In this document: positions 1 to 8,644 of the stretch, in pieces
Layout: each line of letters opens with the position of its first letter
How positions within the stretch are numbered: position 1 is the stretch's first letter
Source of the DNA: RHKX01 sp964641695
Lineage (GTDB): Bacteria; Actinomycetota; Thermoleophilia; Solirubrobacterales; 70-9
Reading direction: 5' to 3'
NCBI GenBank assembly: GCA_964641695.1
Contig: CAZXKG010000002.1
Location: forward strand, 1-64,000
Length of the DNA stretch: 64,000 nucleotides
Made by a program: the position numbers and the translations under genes
The notes under the pieces: model-generated
What the model was told of the DNA's origin: nothing
What the model saw: the letters and a program-made list of their open reading frames with translations, nothing else
Database searches by the model: none

Positions 1-193
1 GGTTGGCCAGTGCAAACGGGAAGCAGGGGCGAGGGCGGGGAGCCGGGTGGGCAAGGATCTGTGGGGGTTGCATTTTTGGAGTGCATCGAGAAATGGACGG
101 AGTTGGAGGCGGTTCTGCGCCGGCCGGCAGCCCCTCAGGGGCCGACGGAGGGTTTCTTGGTGGTTATCCTCAGTGGGCATGGAGGGGTTCGAG

Positions 194-952
194 ATGTTTG
201 GAGCGTTGAAGCGGCGGGGTGCTGTGCTTGCTTCTTTCGTCGTCCTCGGTGGACTCGGGGTGGCCGGGTGCGGTGGCGGGGGCGACGACGAGGGCAGCGT
301 GTCCACCGTTGCTCCGGAGGCGGAGACGACTACCTCGGCGAGCGTTTCGCTGGAGGAGTTCATCGACGAGGCCGACGGCATCTGCGCCGAGGCGAACGCC
401 GCGATCGCGAACCTGGCCGGCGCCGAGTCGAGCGCTCCGAGCTCGACCGCGGTCACCCAGGAGCTCGAGATCACCCAGGGCGTGGAGAGCACCCTGAAGG
501 CGATCGGGACCCCCGACGATCCTGGCGGGGAGGTCAGCGGCTTCATGACCGCCCTCCGCCAGCAGATCCGCGCGCTCAAGGCTCAGCAGCAGGCGCTCGC
601 GAGCGGCGACACGACCGCCGCGGAGATCGCTGCCTCGGAGCTTGCATCGGCGCGCAACGCCGCGGCGACGGCGGCCGCAGATGCCGGGTTCGAGGACTGC
701 GGGGGTGAGGGTGAGGTGCTCTCCACCGACACGACCACCGGCGGTTCGGGATCTCCCGACGACCCGGTCTCCAGCGACCCCGCCCCGGCCGATCCAACCC
801 CGGCCGAGCCGGCAACCCCGGCCGAGCCGTCGAGCCCGGCTCCCCCGAGCAGCGGTGGAACCGGGACCGATCCGGGCGGGACAGCTCCCGGCGGCGGCGG
901 TGGCGGTGGCGGCGGCTCGAGCTCTTCCTCAGGCGGCATCGGGCCCGGCTGA
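194..952 (+). CDS. Putative lipoprotein with Pro/Ala/Gly-rich tail
   Basis: A 252-residue exported lipoprotein of unknown function. The N-terminus has positive charges (KRR), a hydrophobic stretch and the lipobox VAGC with Cys26, so it is expected to be lipid-anchored on the outer face of the membrane. Residues about 35-175 form an Ala/Glu-rich, probably helical domain containing two Cys (in IDEADGICAE and EDCGGE). Residues after about 180 are low-complexity Pro, Ala, Ser and Gly, like a wall-spanning linker. I chose the ATG at 194 because GGAGG lies at 181-185. An in-frame ATG at 179, 8 bases after a TATCCT box (165-170), is the alternative. The 3' end overlaps the convergent ABC gene by 24 bases. 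Confidence 0.7.
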   Translation: MFGALKRRGAVLASFVVLGGLGVAGCGGGGDDEGSVSTVAPEAETTTSASVSLEEFIDEADGICAEANAAIANLAGAESSAPSSTAVTQELEITQGVESTLKAIGTPDDPGGEVSGFMTALRQQIRALKAQQQALASGDTTAAEIAASELASARNAAATAAADAGFEDCGGEGEVLSTDTTTGGSGSPDDPVSSDPAPADPTPAEPATPAEPSSPAPPSSGGTGTDPGGTAPGGGGGGGGGSSSSSGGIGPG

Positions 953-2818
953 GCCGGCCCAGGTCCCGTACAGCTCCGCGTAACGCCCGCCCGACTCGGT
1001 CAACTCCTCGTGGCTGCCGGATTCCGCGATCCGGCCATGCTCGATCACGACGATCCGCGAGGCTCGCCTGATCGTCGAGAGGCGATGGGCGATCACGATC
1101 GCCGTACGGCCCGCCAGCAGCCGCTCCAGGCCCGCCTCGATCAGGCGCTCGGTCCGCACATCCACGTTCGAGGTCGCCTCGTCGAGGATGAGCAGACGCG
1201 GTTCGGCCAGCAGTGCCCGGGCGAAGGCCACCACCTGCCGCTCGCCGGCCGACATGTGCCCACCACGCTCCCCGACCTGCGTCTGCAGGCCGTCCTCGAG
1301 CCGGTCGAGCATGGCACCGCCGCCGACAGCCTCGAAGGCGGCACGGATCTCCTTCTCGCCCGCATCGGGATGGCCGAAGGCGATGTTCTCGGCGATCGTG
1401 CCGCCGAACAGGAACCCCTCCTGAGGGACGATGCCGAGCTGCCTGCGCAGCGCCGTTGAGTCGAGATCGCGGAGGTCGTGCCCGTCGATCCGCACGTGCC
1501 CGCGCTGGGGATCGTAGAAGCGGGCCACGAGCTTGGCGAGAGTCGACTTCCCCGCTCCGGTCTCCCCGACCAGGGCGATCGTCTGCCCGGGCTCGACGTG
1601 CAGATCGATGCCGCGCAGGGCCCAGGTAGCTTCCTCGCCACCACCCCCGGCTCCGCCGGTATCAGTCTCGTCGTTCTCGGTTGCCTGGCTGACCGGGGCG
1701 GCGTAGGAGAACCAGACGTCCTCGACCGAGATCTCGCCCCGGATCCGGCCGGGGTCGATCGCGTCCGGCCGGTCGGTCGTGTCCGGCGCGGTGTCGAGCA
1801 GGTCGAAGATCTTGTCCAGCGCCGCCATGCCCTGCTGGTAGGTGGTGTAGAGCTGGCTGATCTGCTGGATCGGGTCGAAGAAGGTCTGCAGGTAGCCGAC
1901 GAACGTGATCAGCACGCCGATCGCGATCGCGCCCTCGATGTACTGGTAGCCGCCGTAGAGGAGGATCGCGGCGGTGCCCAGCGCCGAGAGCAGCTCGACC
2001 GCGGGGAAGTAGGCGGCGTTCAGGTAGACGGTCTTCATGTTGACCTGACGGTTGGCCTCGTTGAGGGCGGCCATCTCGCTCAGGTGCCGCGGCTCCTGGC
2101 CGAAGCTGCGGACGACGCGGACGCCGCTCAGGGTCTCCTGCAGGTAGGCCGTGATGTCGGCGATCCGCTCGCGCGTCTGCCTGTACGCGCTGGCGGAGAC
2201 GACTCGGAAGATGACGCTCGCGATCGCCAGGATCGGGAAGGTGAGGAAGGTGATCAGCGCCAGGTCGAGATCGATCGTGAGCAGGATCACGACCACGCCG
2301 AGCAGCGTCAGCACGCTCGAGACGAGGGTGATGATCCCGTCGGTGACGAGCGAGTCCAGGGCCTGGACGTCGTTGGTCATCCGCGAGATCAGCACGCCCG
2401 GGCGGTTGCGGGTGTAGAAGCCGAGCGACTGCGACTGCAGGTGCGTGTAGATGCGCTCGCGCAACGTCTGCAGCGCGCGCTGGCCGACCCAGCCGACGAG
2501 GTACGTCTGCGCGTAGGTCGCCACCCAGTAGATCGCGGCCGAGAGCAGGAAGACGATGACGATCACCGTCAGCGCCGACATGTCCCCGGCGGTGATCCCG
2601 TCGTCGACGGCGCGGCCGGCCAGGTACGGCGGGGCGAGCGCGGCGGCGGTCGCGATCAGCAGCGCCACCAGGGTCAACGCGACGCGCGCGCGGTAGGGGC
2701 GCAGGAGTCCGAGCATCCATCGCACCTTGCGACCGCGCTCGTCGTTGCCGCGGAGGAGGGAGAAGAGGCTCTTGATCAGCAGCCACGCGTCGCCGAGGCC
2801 GGAGGAGCGCTCGTTCAC
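929..2818 (-). CDS. ABC exporter subunit (membrane + ATPase domains)
   Basis: A 629-residue half-transporter with six membrane helices (about 30-330) followed by a nucleotide-binding domain. Walker A is GETGAGKST (418-426), Walker B ends LLILDEATSNVD with the catalytic Glu present, and the switch His is in VIAHRLST. The signature is the non-canonical MSAGERQ. A Gly-rich insert (GGAGGGG) precedes the ATPase domain. The GTG start overlaps the stop of the upstream partner gene by 4 bases (GTGA), so the two are translationally coupled and very likely form a heterodimer. Lipid or drug efflux is the usual role of this family; the substrate cannot be read from the sequence. Confidence 0.88.
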   Translation of the reverse strand: MNERSSGLGDAWLLIKSLFSLLRGNDERGRKVRWMLGLLRPYRARVALTLVALLIATAAALAPPYLAGRAVDDGITAGDMSALTVIVIVFLLSAAIYWVATYAQTYLVGWVGQRALQTLRERIYTHLQSQSLGFYTRNRPGVLISRMTNDVQALDSLVTDGIITLVSSVLTLLGVVVILLTIDLDLALITFLTFPILAIASVIFRVVSASAYRQTRERIADITAYLQETLSGVRVVRSFGQEPRHLSEMAALNEANRQVNMKTVYLNAAYFPAVELLSALGTAAILLYGGYQYIEGAIAIGVLITFVGYLQTFFDPIQQISQLYTTYQQGMAALDKIFDLLDTAPDTTDRPDAIDPGRIRGEISVEDVWFSYAAPVSQATENDETDTGGAGGGGEEATWALRGIDLHVEPGQTIALVGETGAGKSTLAKLVARFYDPQRGHVRIDGHDLRDLDSTALRRQLGIVPQEGFLFGGTIAENIAFGHPDAGEKEIRAAFEAVGGGAMLDRLEDGLQTQVGERGGHMSAGERQVVAFARALLAEPRLLILDEATSNVDVRTERLIEAGLERLLAGRTAIVIAHRLSTIRRASRIVVIEHGRIAESGSHEELTESGGRYAELYGTWAGSAGPDAA

Positions 2819-4581
2819 AGGCGTGCCACCTCCTCGCGTTCCTCCAGGTCACGCTGCAGGAAGCACCGATCCTCGAGGCCGTACTCGGCGATCTCGCGGT
2901 AAAGCGGGCAGCGATCGATCAGCTCGTCGTGGGTGCCGCGGTCGACGATCCGTCCCTGGTCGAGGACGACCACCTCGTCGGCGAGCGAGATCGTCGAGAG
3001 GCGGTGGGCGACGATGAAGGTCGTCCGTCCCGCGAGCGCCTCGCCGAGCCCGCGGCGGATCTCCGCCTCGGTGTTGGAATCGACGGAGGAGGTCGCGTCG
3101 TCGAGGATCAGGATGCGCGGGTCGGCCAGCAGCGCCCGCGCGATCGCGAGTCGCTGGCGCTGCCCACCCGAGAGGGTCAGACCCCGCTCGCCGACCATCG
3201 TCTCGTAACCGTCGGGCAGTGCCTCGATGAAGCCCGCTGCCTGCGCTCGCCGCGCTGCGAGCTCGATCTCGTCGGTGCGGGCGTCCGGGCGGGCGTAGGC
3301 GATGTTCTCGGCGATCGTCGCGCTGAACAGGAAGCTGTCGTCGGCGACGAAGGCGATCTGGCGTCGCAGGTCGGTCATCTCGACCTCGCGCAGGTCGGCG
3401 CCGTCGATCCTCACGACTCCGCGTGTCGGGTCGTAGAGCCGGGCCAGGAGCGCCACCAGGCTCGTCTTCCCGGATCCGGACGGCCCGACCAGCGCGATCG
3501 TCCGCCCGGCGGGAACCTCGAGATCGATGCCGCGCAGGGCCGGCTCGGAGGTGTAGTCGAGATCGACCCCCTCGAAGCTCACGTGGCCTCCGCCCGATGG
3601 CAGCGGCGGTGCCCCAGGGGGAGAAGCGATCTCCGGCTCGGTGTCGAGCACCTCGAAGAGCCGGTTCCCGGAGGCGATCGCGCGTTGCAGCATCCCGAGC
3701 AGGGTGCCGAGCATCCGCATCGGCCCGATCAGCATGATCAGGTACGTGTAGAAGGCGGTGAAGTCACCGAGGGTGAGGTTGCCGTTCATCACCTGGCGCC
3801 CGCCGACGAGGAGGACGACCGCGAGGCCGATGTTCGGCAGGAACGCGATCAGCGGGTTGTAGAAGGCGCGCAGGCGCGTCGCGTAGATCGTCTGGTCGAA
3901 GAGGCGTCCGACTCGGCTGCGGAAGCGGTCGAACATGTGCTCCTCCCGCGCGAACGCCTTCACCACGCGAATCCCCGAGACCGCTTCCTCGGCCTCTACG
4001 GTCAGCTCTGCGATCCGCTGCTGTACCTCCTGCTGGGCGGGGCGCGAGACCTCGTTGTAGCGCGATGCCGCGTAGATCACGATCGGGATCGGCAGCAGCG
4101 AGAGCAAAGCCAGGACCGGGTCGATCACGAACATCACCGCGGACGCGAGCACCAGCGTCAGAGCGCTCTGCGTGATGAAGACGAGTCCGTAGCCGAGGAA
4201 GAACCGGATCGACTGCAGGTCGACGGTCGCCCGCGACATCAGCTGGCCGGTCTGCTGGGAGTCGAAGTAGCCGAGCTCGAGCTTCTGCAGGTGCTCGTAG
4301 ATGCGCTCGCGCAGGTCGTACTCGACCCCGAGCGAGACCTTGCCGGCGATCAGGCGCCGGGCGACGGTGAGCCCGAGCCGGACCACGCCCGCGCCGACGA
4401 TCGCCAGCGCCAGGGGAAGGAGGTCCGCCCGCCGCTCGTCGATGATCGCGTTGACCGTCGCCCCGATCAGGAGTGGGATCGCGACCGTGAAGGCCATCGC
4501 GGCGGCTGCCAGCAGGATCGCCAGCGCATTGGCCCGCTTGTAAGGGCCGAGGAACGTGAGGAGTCGTCGGAACGTAGGCAT
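2815..4581 (-). CDS. ABC exporter subunit with degenerate Walker B
   Basis: A 588-residue half-transporter: six membrane helices (about 15-310), then an ATPase domain with Walker A GPSGSGKT (366-373), a canonical LSGGQRQRL signature and IVAHRLST. Walker B reads ILILDDATSS, so Asp495 stands where the catalytic Glu normally is. In heterodimeric exporters the degenerate ATP site pairs this kind of Walker B with the partner's weak signature. The partner encoded just downstream has MSAGERQ, exactly that combination. It is the first gene of a two-gene operon, with an ATG start and a leader of about 65 bases from the promoter near 4653. Confidence 0.88.
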   Translation of the reverse strand: MPTFRRLLTFLGPYKRANALAILLAAAAMAFTVAIPLLIGATVNAIIDERRADLLPLALAIVGAGVVRLGLTVARRLIAGKVSLGVEYDLRERIYEHLQKLELGYFDSQQTGQLMSRATVDLQSIRFFLGYGLVFITQSALTLVLASAVMFVIDPVLALLSLLPIPIVIYAASRYNEVSRPAQQEVQQRIAELTVEAEEAVSGIRVVKAFAREEHMFDRFRSRVGRLFDQTIYATRLRAFYNPLIAFLPNIGLAVVLLVGGRQVMNGNLTLGDFTAFYTYLIMLIGPMRMLGTLLGMLQRAIASGNRLFEVLDTEPEIASPPGAPPLPSGGGHVSFEGVDLDYTSEPALRGIDLEVPAGRTIALVGPSGSGKTSLVALLARLYDPTRGVVRIDGADLREVEMTDLRRQIAFVADDSFLFSATIAENIAYARPDARTDEIELAARRAQAAGFIEALPDGYETMVGERGLTLSGGQRQRLAIARALLADPRILILDDATSSVDSNTEAEIRRGLGEALAGRTTFIVAHRLSTISLADEVVVLDQGRIVDRGTHDELIDRCPLYREIAEYGLEDRCFLQRDLEEREEVARL

Positions 4582-4652
4582 GCTGAGCGGGGCCGCCTTC
4601 CGGCCGGCCCTTGGTCCCGGCAGGCCGCCCTCGACCCGACCCGGACCTCCCC

Positions 4653-4658
4653 ACTATA
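4653..4658 (-). promoter_or_regulatory. Probable -10 box of the ABC exporter operon
   Basis: On the minus strand this reads TATAGT, close to TATAAT, about 70 bases before the ATG at 4581. It lies in an AT-richer patch (4653-4671) that stands out from the surrounding GC-rich sequence. No convincing -35 box is seen. The divergent small gene starts at 4726, so the patch may also hold an operator for both. Confidence 0.4.
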
Positions 4659-4725
4659 CAAAGTGAAGTTATGGGATCGGGCTCGTGGTTCGGTCCCGAC
4701 CCTGAAGTCGGACTACGCTTGCCAG

Positions 4726-4917
4726 ATGACCGCTGAACCAAGGCGAGCGCAGGCTGTTCACGGCCTCTGCGACCGCTGCCGCCTCCAGCGCCTGATCAAC
4801 AACACGCGTGGCTCGACCTTCTCGCTGTGCATGCGCTCGAAGATCGATCCGACGTTTCCCAAGTACCCGCGGATGCCCGTTCTCGAGTGCGCCGGGTTCG
4901 AGCCTCGCAACGCTTAG
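4726..4917 (+). CDS. Small Cys-rich (zinc-ribbon-like) protein
   Basis: A 63-residue protein with CDRC (15-18), a third Cys at 35 and a fourth at 55. The spacing suggests a single zinc site. The pattern CDRC, then FSLC, then YPRMPVLECAGF resembles small conserved actinobacterial proteins of unknown function. A TACGCT box at 4714-4719 lies 6 bases before the ATG and no Shine-Dalgarno is present, so the mRNA is probably leaderless. The stop codon overlaps the stop of the convergent EamA gene. Confidence 0.65.
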   Translation: MTAEPRRAQAVHGLCDRCRLQRLINNTRGSTFSLCMRSKIDPTFPKYPRMPVLECAGFEPRNA

Positions 4918-5780
4918 ACCTGAGGAGGCTCGTTCACCTCCGGGGCGCTGAGCGCGCCGGCGCTGGCGACCACGACCAGCGCGATCGCGACGAGCTCACG
5001 GGCCACGAGATGCTGGTTCAGCAGCAGCGTGCCGAACAGGGCCGCGACCGCGGGCTCGAGGCTGAGCAGGATCCCGAACGTGCCCTCGGGGATCCGGCGC
5101 AACGCGGTCAGCTCGGCTGCGTAGGGAAGCACCGAGCTGAGCAGTGCGATCGCCAGCCCGACCGCGATCACGTGGGCGTCGAGCAGGTCGGTTCCGCCAG
5201 AGGGGAGGCCGAAGGGAAGCACCAGCAGGACCGCGAAGGCCATCGCGTAGGAGAGGCCGCCGAGGCCCGCCGGGCCACGGCCGACGCGAGCCGAGACGAG
5301 GATGTAGGCGCCCCAGAAGCAGCCGGCGATCAGCGCCAGCACGACGCCGACCGGGTCAAGCCCGTTGCCGAGGTCGGGAGCGAACAGCAGGACCCCGCCT
5401 GCGGCGAGGGCGACCCAGATCAGATCGCGGGGCCGCCGCGAAGCCCAGATGGCGACGGCGAGCGGACCGACGAACTCCAGGGTCACGGCGATCCCCAACG
5501 GCAGCCTCTCCAGCGCCGCGAAGAACGGCAGGTTCATCCCGGCGAGGGTGATCCCGTAGAGGGCGATGTCACGTACCGAACGGCGGGTCAGCGCCTCCCG
5601 GGCGGGGCGAACGATCGCCATCAGGATGATCGCCGCGAACAGCGTCCGCAGCAGGACCGTGCCGGCGGAGCCGACCTCGTCGAAGAGCTCGGTCGAGAGC
5701 GCCGCGCCGAGCTGGATCGACGTGATCGCGATCAGGACGAGCCCGATCCCCTCTCCGCGGGAGGTCCGCATCCGGATCAC
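4914..5780 (-). CDS. EamA/RhtA-like transporter of the drug/metabolite superfamily
   Basis: A 288-residue integral membrane protein with about ten hydrophobic helices arranged as two five-helix EamA repeats. The second repeat ends in the typical PEGTFGILLSLEPAVAALFGT stretch, which is shared with the amino-acid exporter RhtA. Export of threonine/homoserine-like metabolites is a family-based guess. The GTG at 5780 is the longest start; the ATG at 5771 (MRTSRGEG) is equally possible, and neither has a clear ribosome site. It is divergent from the secreted acylase gene. Confidence 0.75.
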   Translation of the reverse strand: MIRMRTSRGEGIGLVLIAITSIQLGAALSTELFDEVGSAGTVLLRTLFAAIILMAIVRPAREALTRRSVRDIALYGITLAGMNLPFFAALERLPLGIAVTLEFVGPLAVAIWASRRPRDLIWVALAAGGVLLFAPDLGNGLDPVGVVLALIAGCFWGAYILVSARVGRGPAGLGGLSYAMAFAVLLVLPFGLPSGGTDLLDAHVIAVGLAIALLSSVLPYAAELTALRRIPEGTFGILLSLEPAVAALFGTLLLNQHLVARELVAIALVVVASAGALSAPEVNEPPQV

Positions 5781-5894
5781 TCAAGCACAGGCCGCCGTCG
5801 CCCCTTGCTCGTCGCCGCCATCCTCGTTCTGAGTATCGTGCCGGGTAGGGAAATGCGTCCGGGGCACTCGGGCGGTTCGGGAGAGGAGAGACTC

Positions 5895-8402
5895 TTGAGG
5901 AGAACTACCGGTTCCAGGCGGGTATGGACGGCTCGGAGCATCGCGACGTTGACGCTGGCGGTGCTGGCGACACTCGCTGCGGCGAGCAGCGCGAACGCAA
6001 CGAAGGACTACGCGGCCACCGCGCTCAACATCATCCCCTCGGGTCAGTACGGGAGCTTCCCGATCCCCGCCGGAGGAGACGAGCAGGCGCTGATGTACGA
6101 CGGGCTGACGCCGCTCTTCGACCAGGTCGGGGACTCCGACCTGACCAGGTACTTCAAGTCCGAGGCGCTCGGCGGAATTGGAACCGATGGTCCGGGAACG
6201 GTCGAGGCGACCCCCAATCCGGACGTCGCGATCGTTCGCGATCGTTTCCACGTCCCACACGTGAACGCGTCGACGTATGACGCCGGGATCTGGGCCGCGG
6301 GATGGATCGCCGCCGCCGACCGCGGCCTCTTGCTTGCCCAAGCGCGCTACAACGCTCGCGTCGCCGCGATCGACGTCCCCGGGCTGAGCGCGATCGGCCT
6401 GGTCTCGTCGCTGCAGAACTTCCAGCCGAGCGAGGAGACGGAAGCGGTCGTCGCCAAGCAGGCGAACGTGCTCGCGAAGAAGGGCAAGGAGGGCAAGAAG
6501 GTCCTCGCCGACATCGACACGTTCATCGAGGGCATCAACGCCTACTACGAGCTCCACAGCCCATCGACGGCGCCGTTCACGCGCAACGACATCTTCGCCC
6601 TGAACGCGCTCAAGAACCAGTTCCTGGGTACCGGTGGCGGGGACGAGGCACGGCGCTCGCAGTTCCTCGGCGGGCTGCAGGATCGGATCGGCAAGAAGCG
6701 CGGGATGAGCGTCTTCAACGACCTCCGGCAGTTCAAGAACAAGGACAACCCGGTCTCGGTCGACGGCAAGTTCCCATACGGATCGATCCCGAAGAAGGCG
6801 CCGGGCAGCGCGGTTCTCGACCACGAGAGCTTCACCGAGAGCCCGCCCGTCCCGGCGGCCGCGCTGCCTCGCTCCTACTACGACTTCGTCGAGAACGAGC
6901 AGGTGGAGCAGGCCTCGAACACGCTGATGATCACCAAGAACCACTCGACGACCGGCAAGCCGCTGATGGTCGGCGGCCCGCAGATCGGCTACTTCTACCC
7001 GGGGCTCACCTACGAGATCGACATGAAGGCGCCCGGGTTGAACTGGCGCGGCGCCACCTCGGCGCCGTTCCCCGGCTACCTGCTGATCGGGCGCGGTGAG
7101 GACTTCGCGACGACGCTCACCTCCGCCGGCGCCGACGTGATCGACCAGTTCGCGGAGAAGCTCTGCGGCGGCAGCGACACCAAGTACAAGCACAAGGGCA
7201 AGTGCCGTGAGATGGGCGACTTCGACGCGGGGACCCTGAACGGAGATCCGGTCTCGTTCAAGACCACCGTGCACGGGCCGGTGATCGGCTACGCCACCGT
7301 GAACGGGAAGAAGATCGCGCTCGCCTCCCAGCGTTCGAGCTACGGTCGCGACACGCTCGATCTGCTCTTCAACCGGCGCCTGTCCACCGGCAAGGTGAAG
7401 AGCCCGAAGACGTTCTTCAACGCTGCGGCGAAGACGCCGCAGACGTTCAACTCGTTCTACATCGACAACAAGCACGTGGCGATGTACACCAGCGGCAAGC
7501 TGCCCAAGCGCAGCCCGAAGGTGGATCCCGGCCTGCCCACCTGGGGAACCGGCCAGTACGAGTGGCAGGGCTTCATCGGCAAGAAGAAGCACATGCAGGG
7601 CACCGACCCGCGTGACGGGACGATGACCAACTGGAACAACATCTCCGCGCGCGGGTTCGGCGCCGCCGACAACCAGTGGGGCGGCAACGGCTCCGCGGGG
7701 CGCGTCGATCTGCTCGACAAGAACCTGAAGCGGCTCGCCAACAAGCGCGGCAAGTGGTCGATGGCCGCCGTCGCCTCGGCGATGAACGCGGGCGCGACGC
7801 AGGACGTGCGTGCGATCGGCACCGTGCCGTTGCTCTCCCAGCTGCTGAAGGGATCGACGCCGCCGAGCGAGCGCGCCGGGCAGATGCTCCAGCTGATGAA
7901 GCAGTGGCGGAGCGGGGGCGGGAGCCGTCTCGACATGGATCTGGACGGGAAGATCGACGCCCCGGGCGCCGCGGCCATGGACGGCTCGTGGGACGCGATC
8001 GCCGACGCGATCATGCGGCCACGACTGGGCAGCCAGCTCGACGAGCTCGACTCGCTGTTCAACCGCTTCGATCTGCCGCCCAGCGGGCAGTACTCGGGCT
8101 GGTACCAGTACTTCGACCGCGACGCCCGTTCCCTGCTCGGCAAGAAGGTCAAGCAGCCCCTGAAGAACGCCTACTGCGGCAAGGGCAAGCTGAAGGCATG
8201 TCAGCAGGCGATCTGGGGTGCGATCGAGGCGTCAGGAGCCGCGCTCGCCGCCGAGCAGGGCAGCGAGAACCCGGCGGACTGGCGCGCGGACGCGACGCGC
8301 GAGCGGATCAGGTTCACCCCGGGGCTGCTGCCGACGACGATGCGCTACGCGAACCGCCCGAGCGGGATCCAGCAGGTGATCTCCTTCAAGGGTCACCGCT
8401 AG
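5895..8402 (+). CDS. Secreted penicillin-acylase-family (Ntn) hydrolase
   Basis: An 835-residue N-terminal-nucleophile amidohydrolase. Such enzymes self-cleave into alpha and beta chains and hydrolyse amides such as beta-lactam side chains or acyl-homoserine lactones. The signal peptide (RRTTGSRRVW, then a hydrophobic run ending ANA) predicts cleavage near residue 35. The expected nucleophile is Ser341 in EQASNTLM, followed by the family-typical STTGKPLMVGGPQIG. The residue before the Ser is Ala rather than the more usual Gly. The start is the TTG at 5895, with AGGAG at 5884-5888; an in-frame ATG at 5853 lacks a ribosome site. The substrate is unknown. Confidence 0.85.
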   Translation: MRRTTGSRRVWTARSIATLTLAVLATLAAASSANATKDYAATALNIIPSGQYGSFPIPAGGDEQALMYDGLTPLFDQVGDSDLTRYFKSEALGGIGTDGPGTVEATPNPDVAIVRDRFHVPHVNASTYDAGIWAAGWIAAADRGLLLAQARYNARVAAIDVPGLSAIGLVSSLQNFQPSEETEAVVAKQANVLAKKGKEGKKVLADIDTFIEGINAYYELHSPSTAPFTRNDIFALNALKNQFLGTGGGDEARRSQFLGGLQDRIGKKRGMSVFNDLRQFKNKDNPVSVDGKFPYGSIPKKAPGSAVLDHESFTESPPVPAAALPRSYYDFVENEQVEQASNTLMITKNHSTTGKPLMVGGPQIGYFYPGLTYEIDMKAPGLNWRGATSAPFPGYLLIGRGEDFATTLTSAGADVIDQFAEKLCGGSDTKYKHKGKCREMGDFDAGTLNGDPVSFKTTVHGPVIGYATVNGKKIALASQRSSYGRDTLDLLFNRRLSTGKVKSPKTFFNAAAKTPQTFNSFYIDNKHVAMYTSGKLPKRSPKVDPGLPTWGTGQYEWQGFIGKKKHMQGTDPRDGTMTNWNNISARGFGAADNQWGGNGSAGRVDLLDKNLKRLANKRGKWSMAAVASAMNAGATQDVRAIGTVPLLSQLLKGSTPPSERAGQMLQLMKQWRSGGGSRLDMDLDGKIDAPGAAAMDGSWDAIADAIMRPRLGSQLDELDSLFNRFDLPPSGQYSGWYQYFDRDARSLLGKKVKQPLKNAYCGKGKLKACQQAIWGAIEASGAALAAEQGSENPADWRADATRERIRFTPGLLPTTMRYANRPSGIQQVISFKGHR

Positions 8403-8413
8403 AAGGGAGCCGT

Positions 8414-8438
8414 CGGGGTGGCGGCATGAGCCACCCCG
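8414..8438 (+). terminator. Hairpin after the acylase gene
   Basis: A perfect 9-bp stem CGGGGTGGC / GCCACCCCG with a 7-base loop lies 11 bases after the stop codon. There is no U-run, as is common for GC-rich actinobacterial terminators. Confidence 0.6.
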
Positions 8439-8644
8439 GTCGGCCGCGCCTTCCAGCGGGGTGGGCGGCCCAGGCCGGGAGTCGATCGGCAGCCGGCGTC
8501 CGGCCGGCGCGCCGTCGGCGTTCGTTCACACGTCGGTTGGGCGCGCTCACCCAACTTGACGTGGGCCGGGCTAAGACTTCTCGCGCGTCCGCCGATAGGT
8601 AGGGGGATCCGGGATGAGTCGATCGAAAGAGAATTGAGCCTGCG

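Noticed and set aside
1478..2902. Long plus-strand open frame of 474 codons, and similar long frames at 2929-4725, 4827-5852, 9899-11608, 18468-20771, 21378-23261, 47771-50881 (minus) and 54196-56763 (minus)
   Set aside because: They lie antisense or out of frame over well-supported genes, have Arg/Asp/Glu/Gly-rich composition typical of GC-rich shadow frames, and show no domain pattern.
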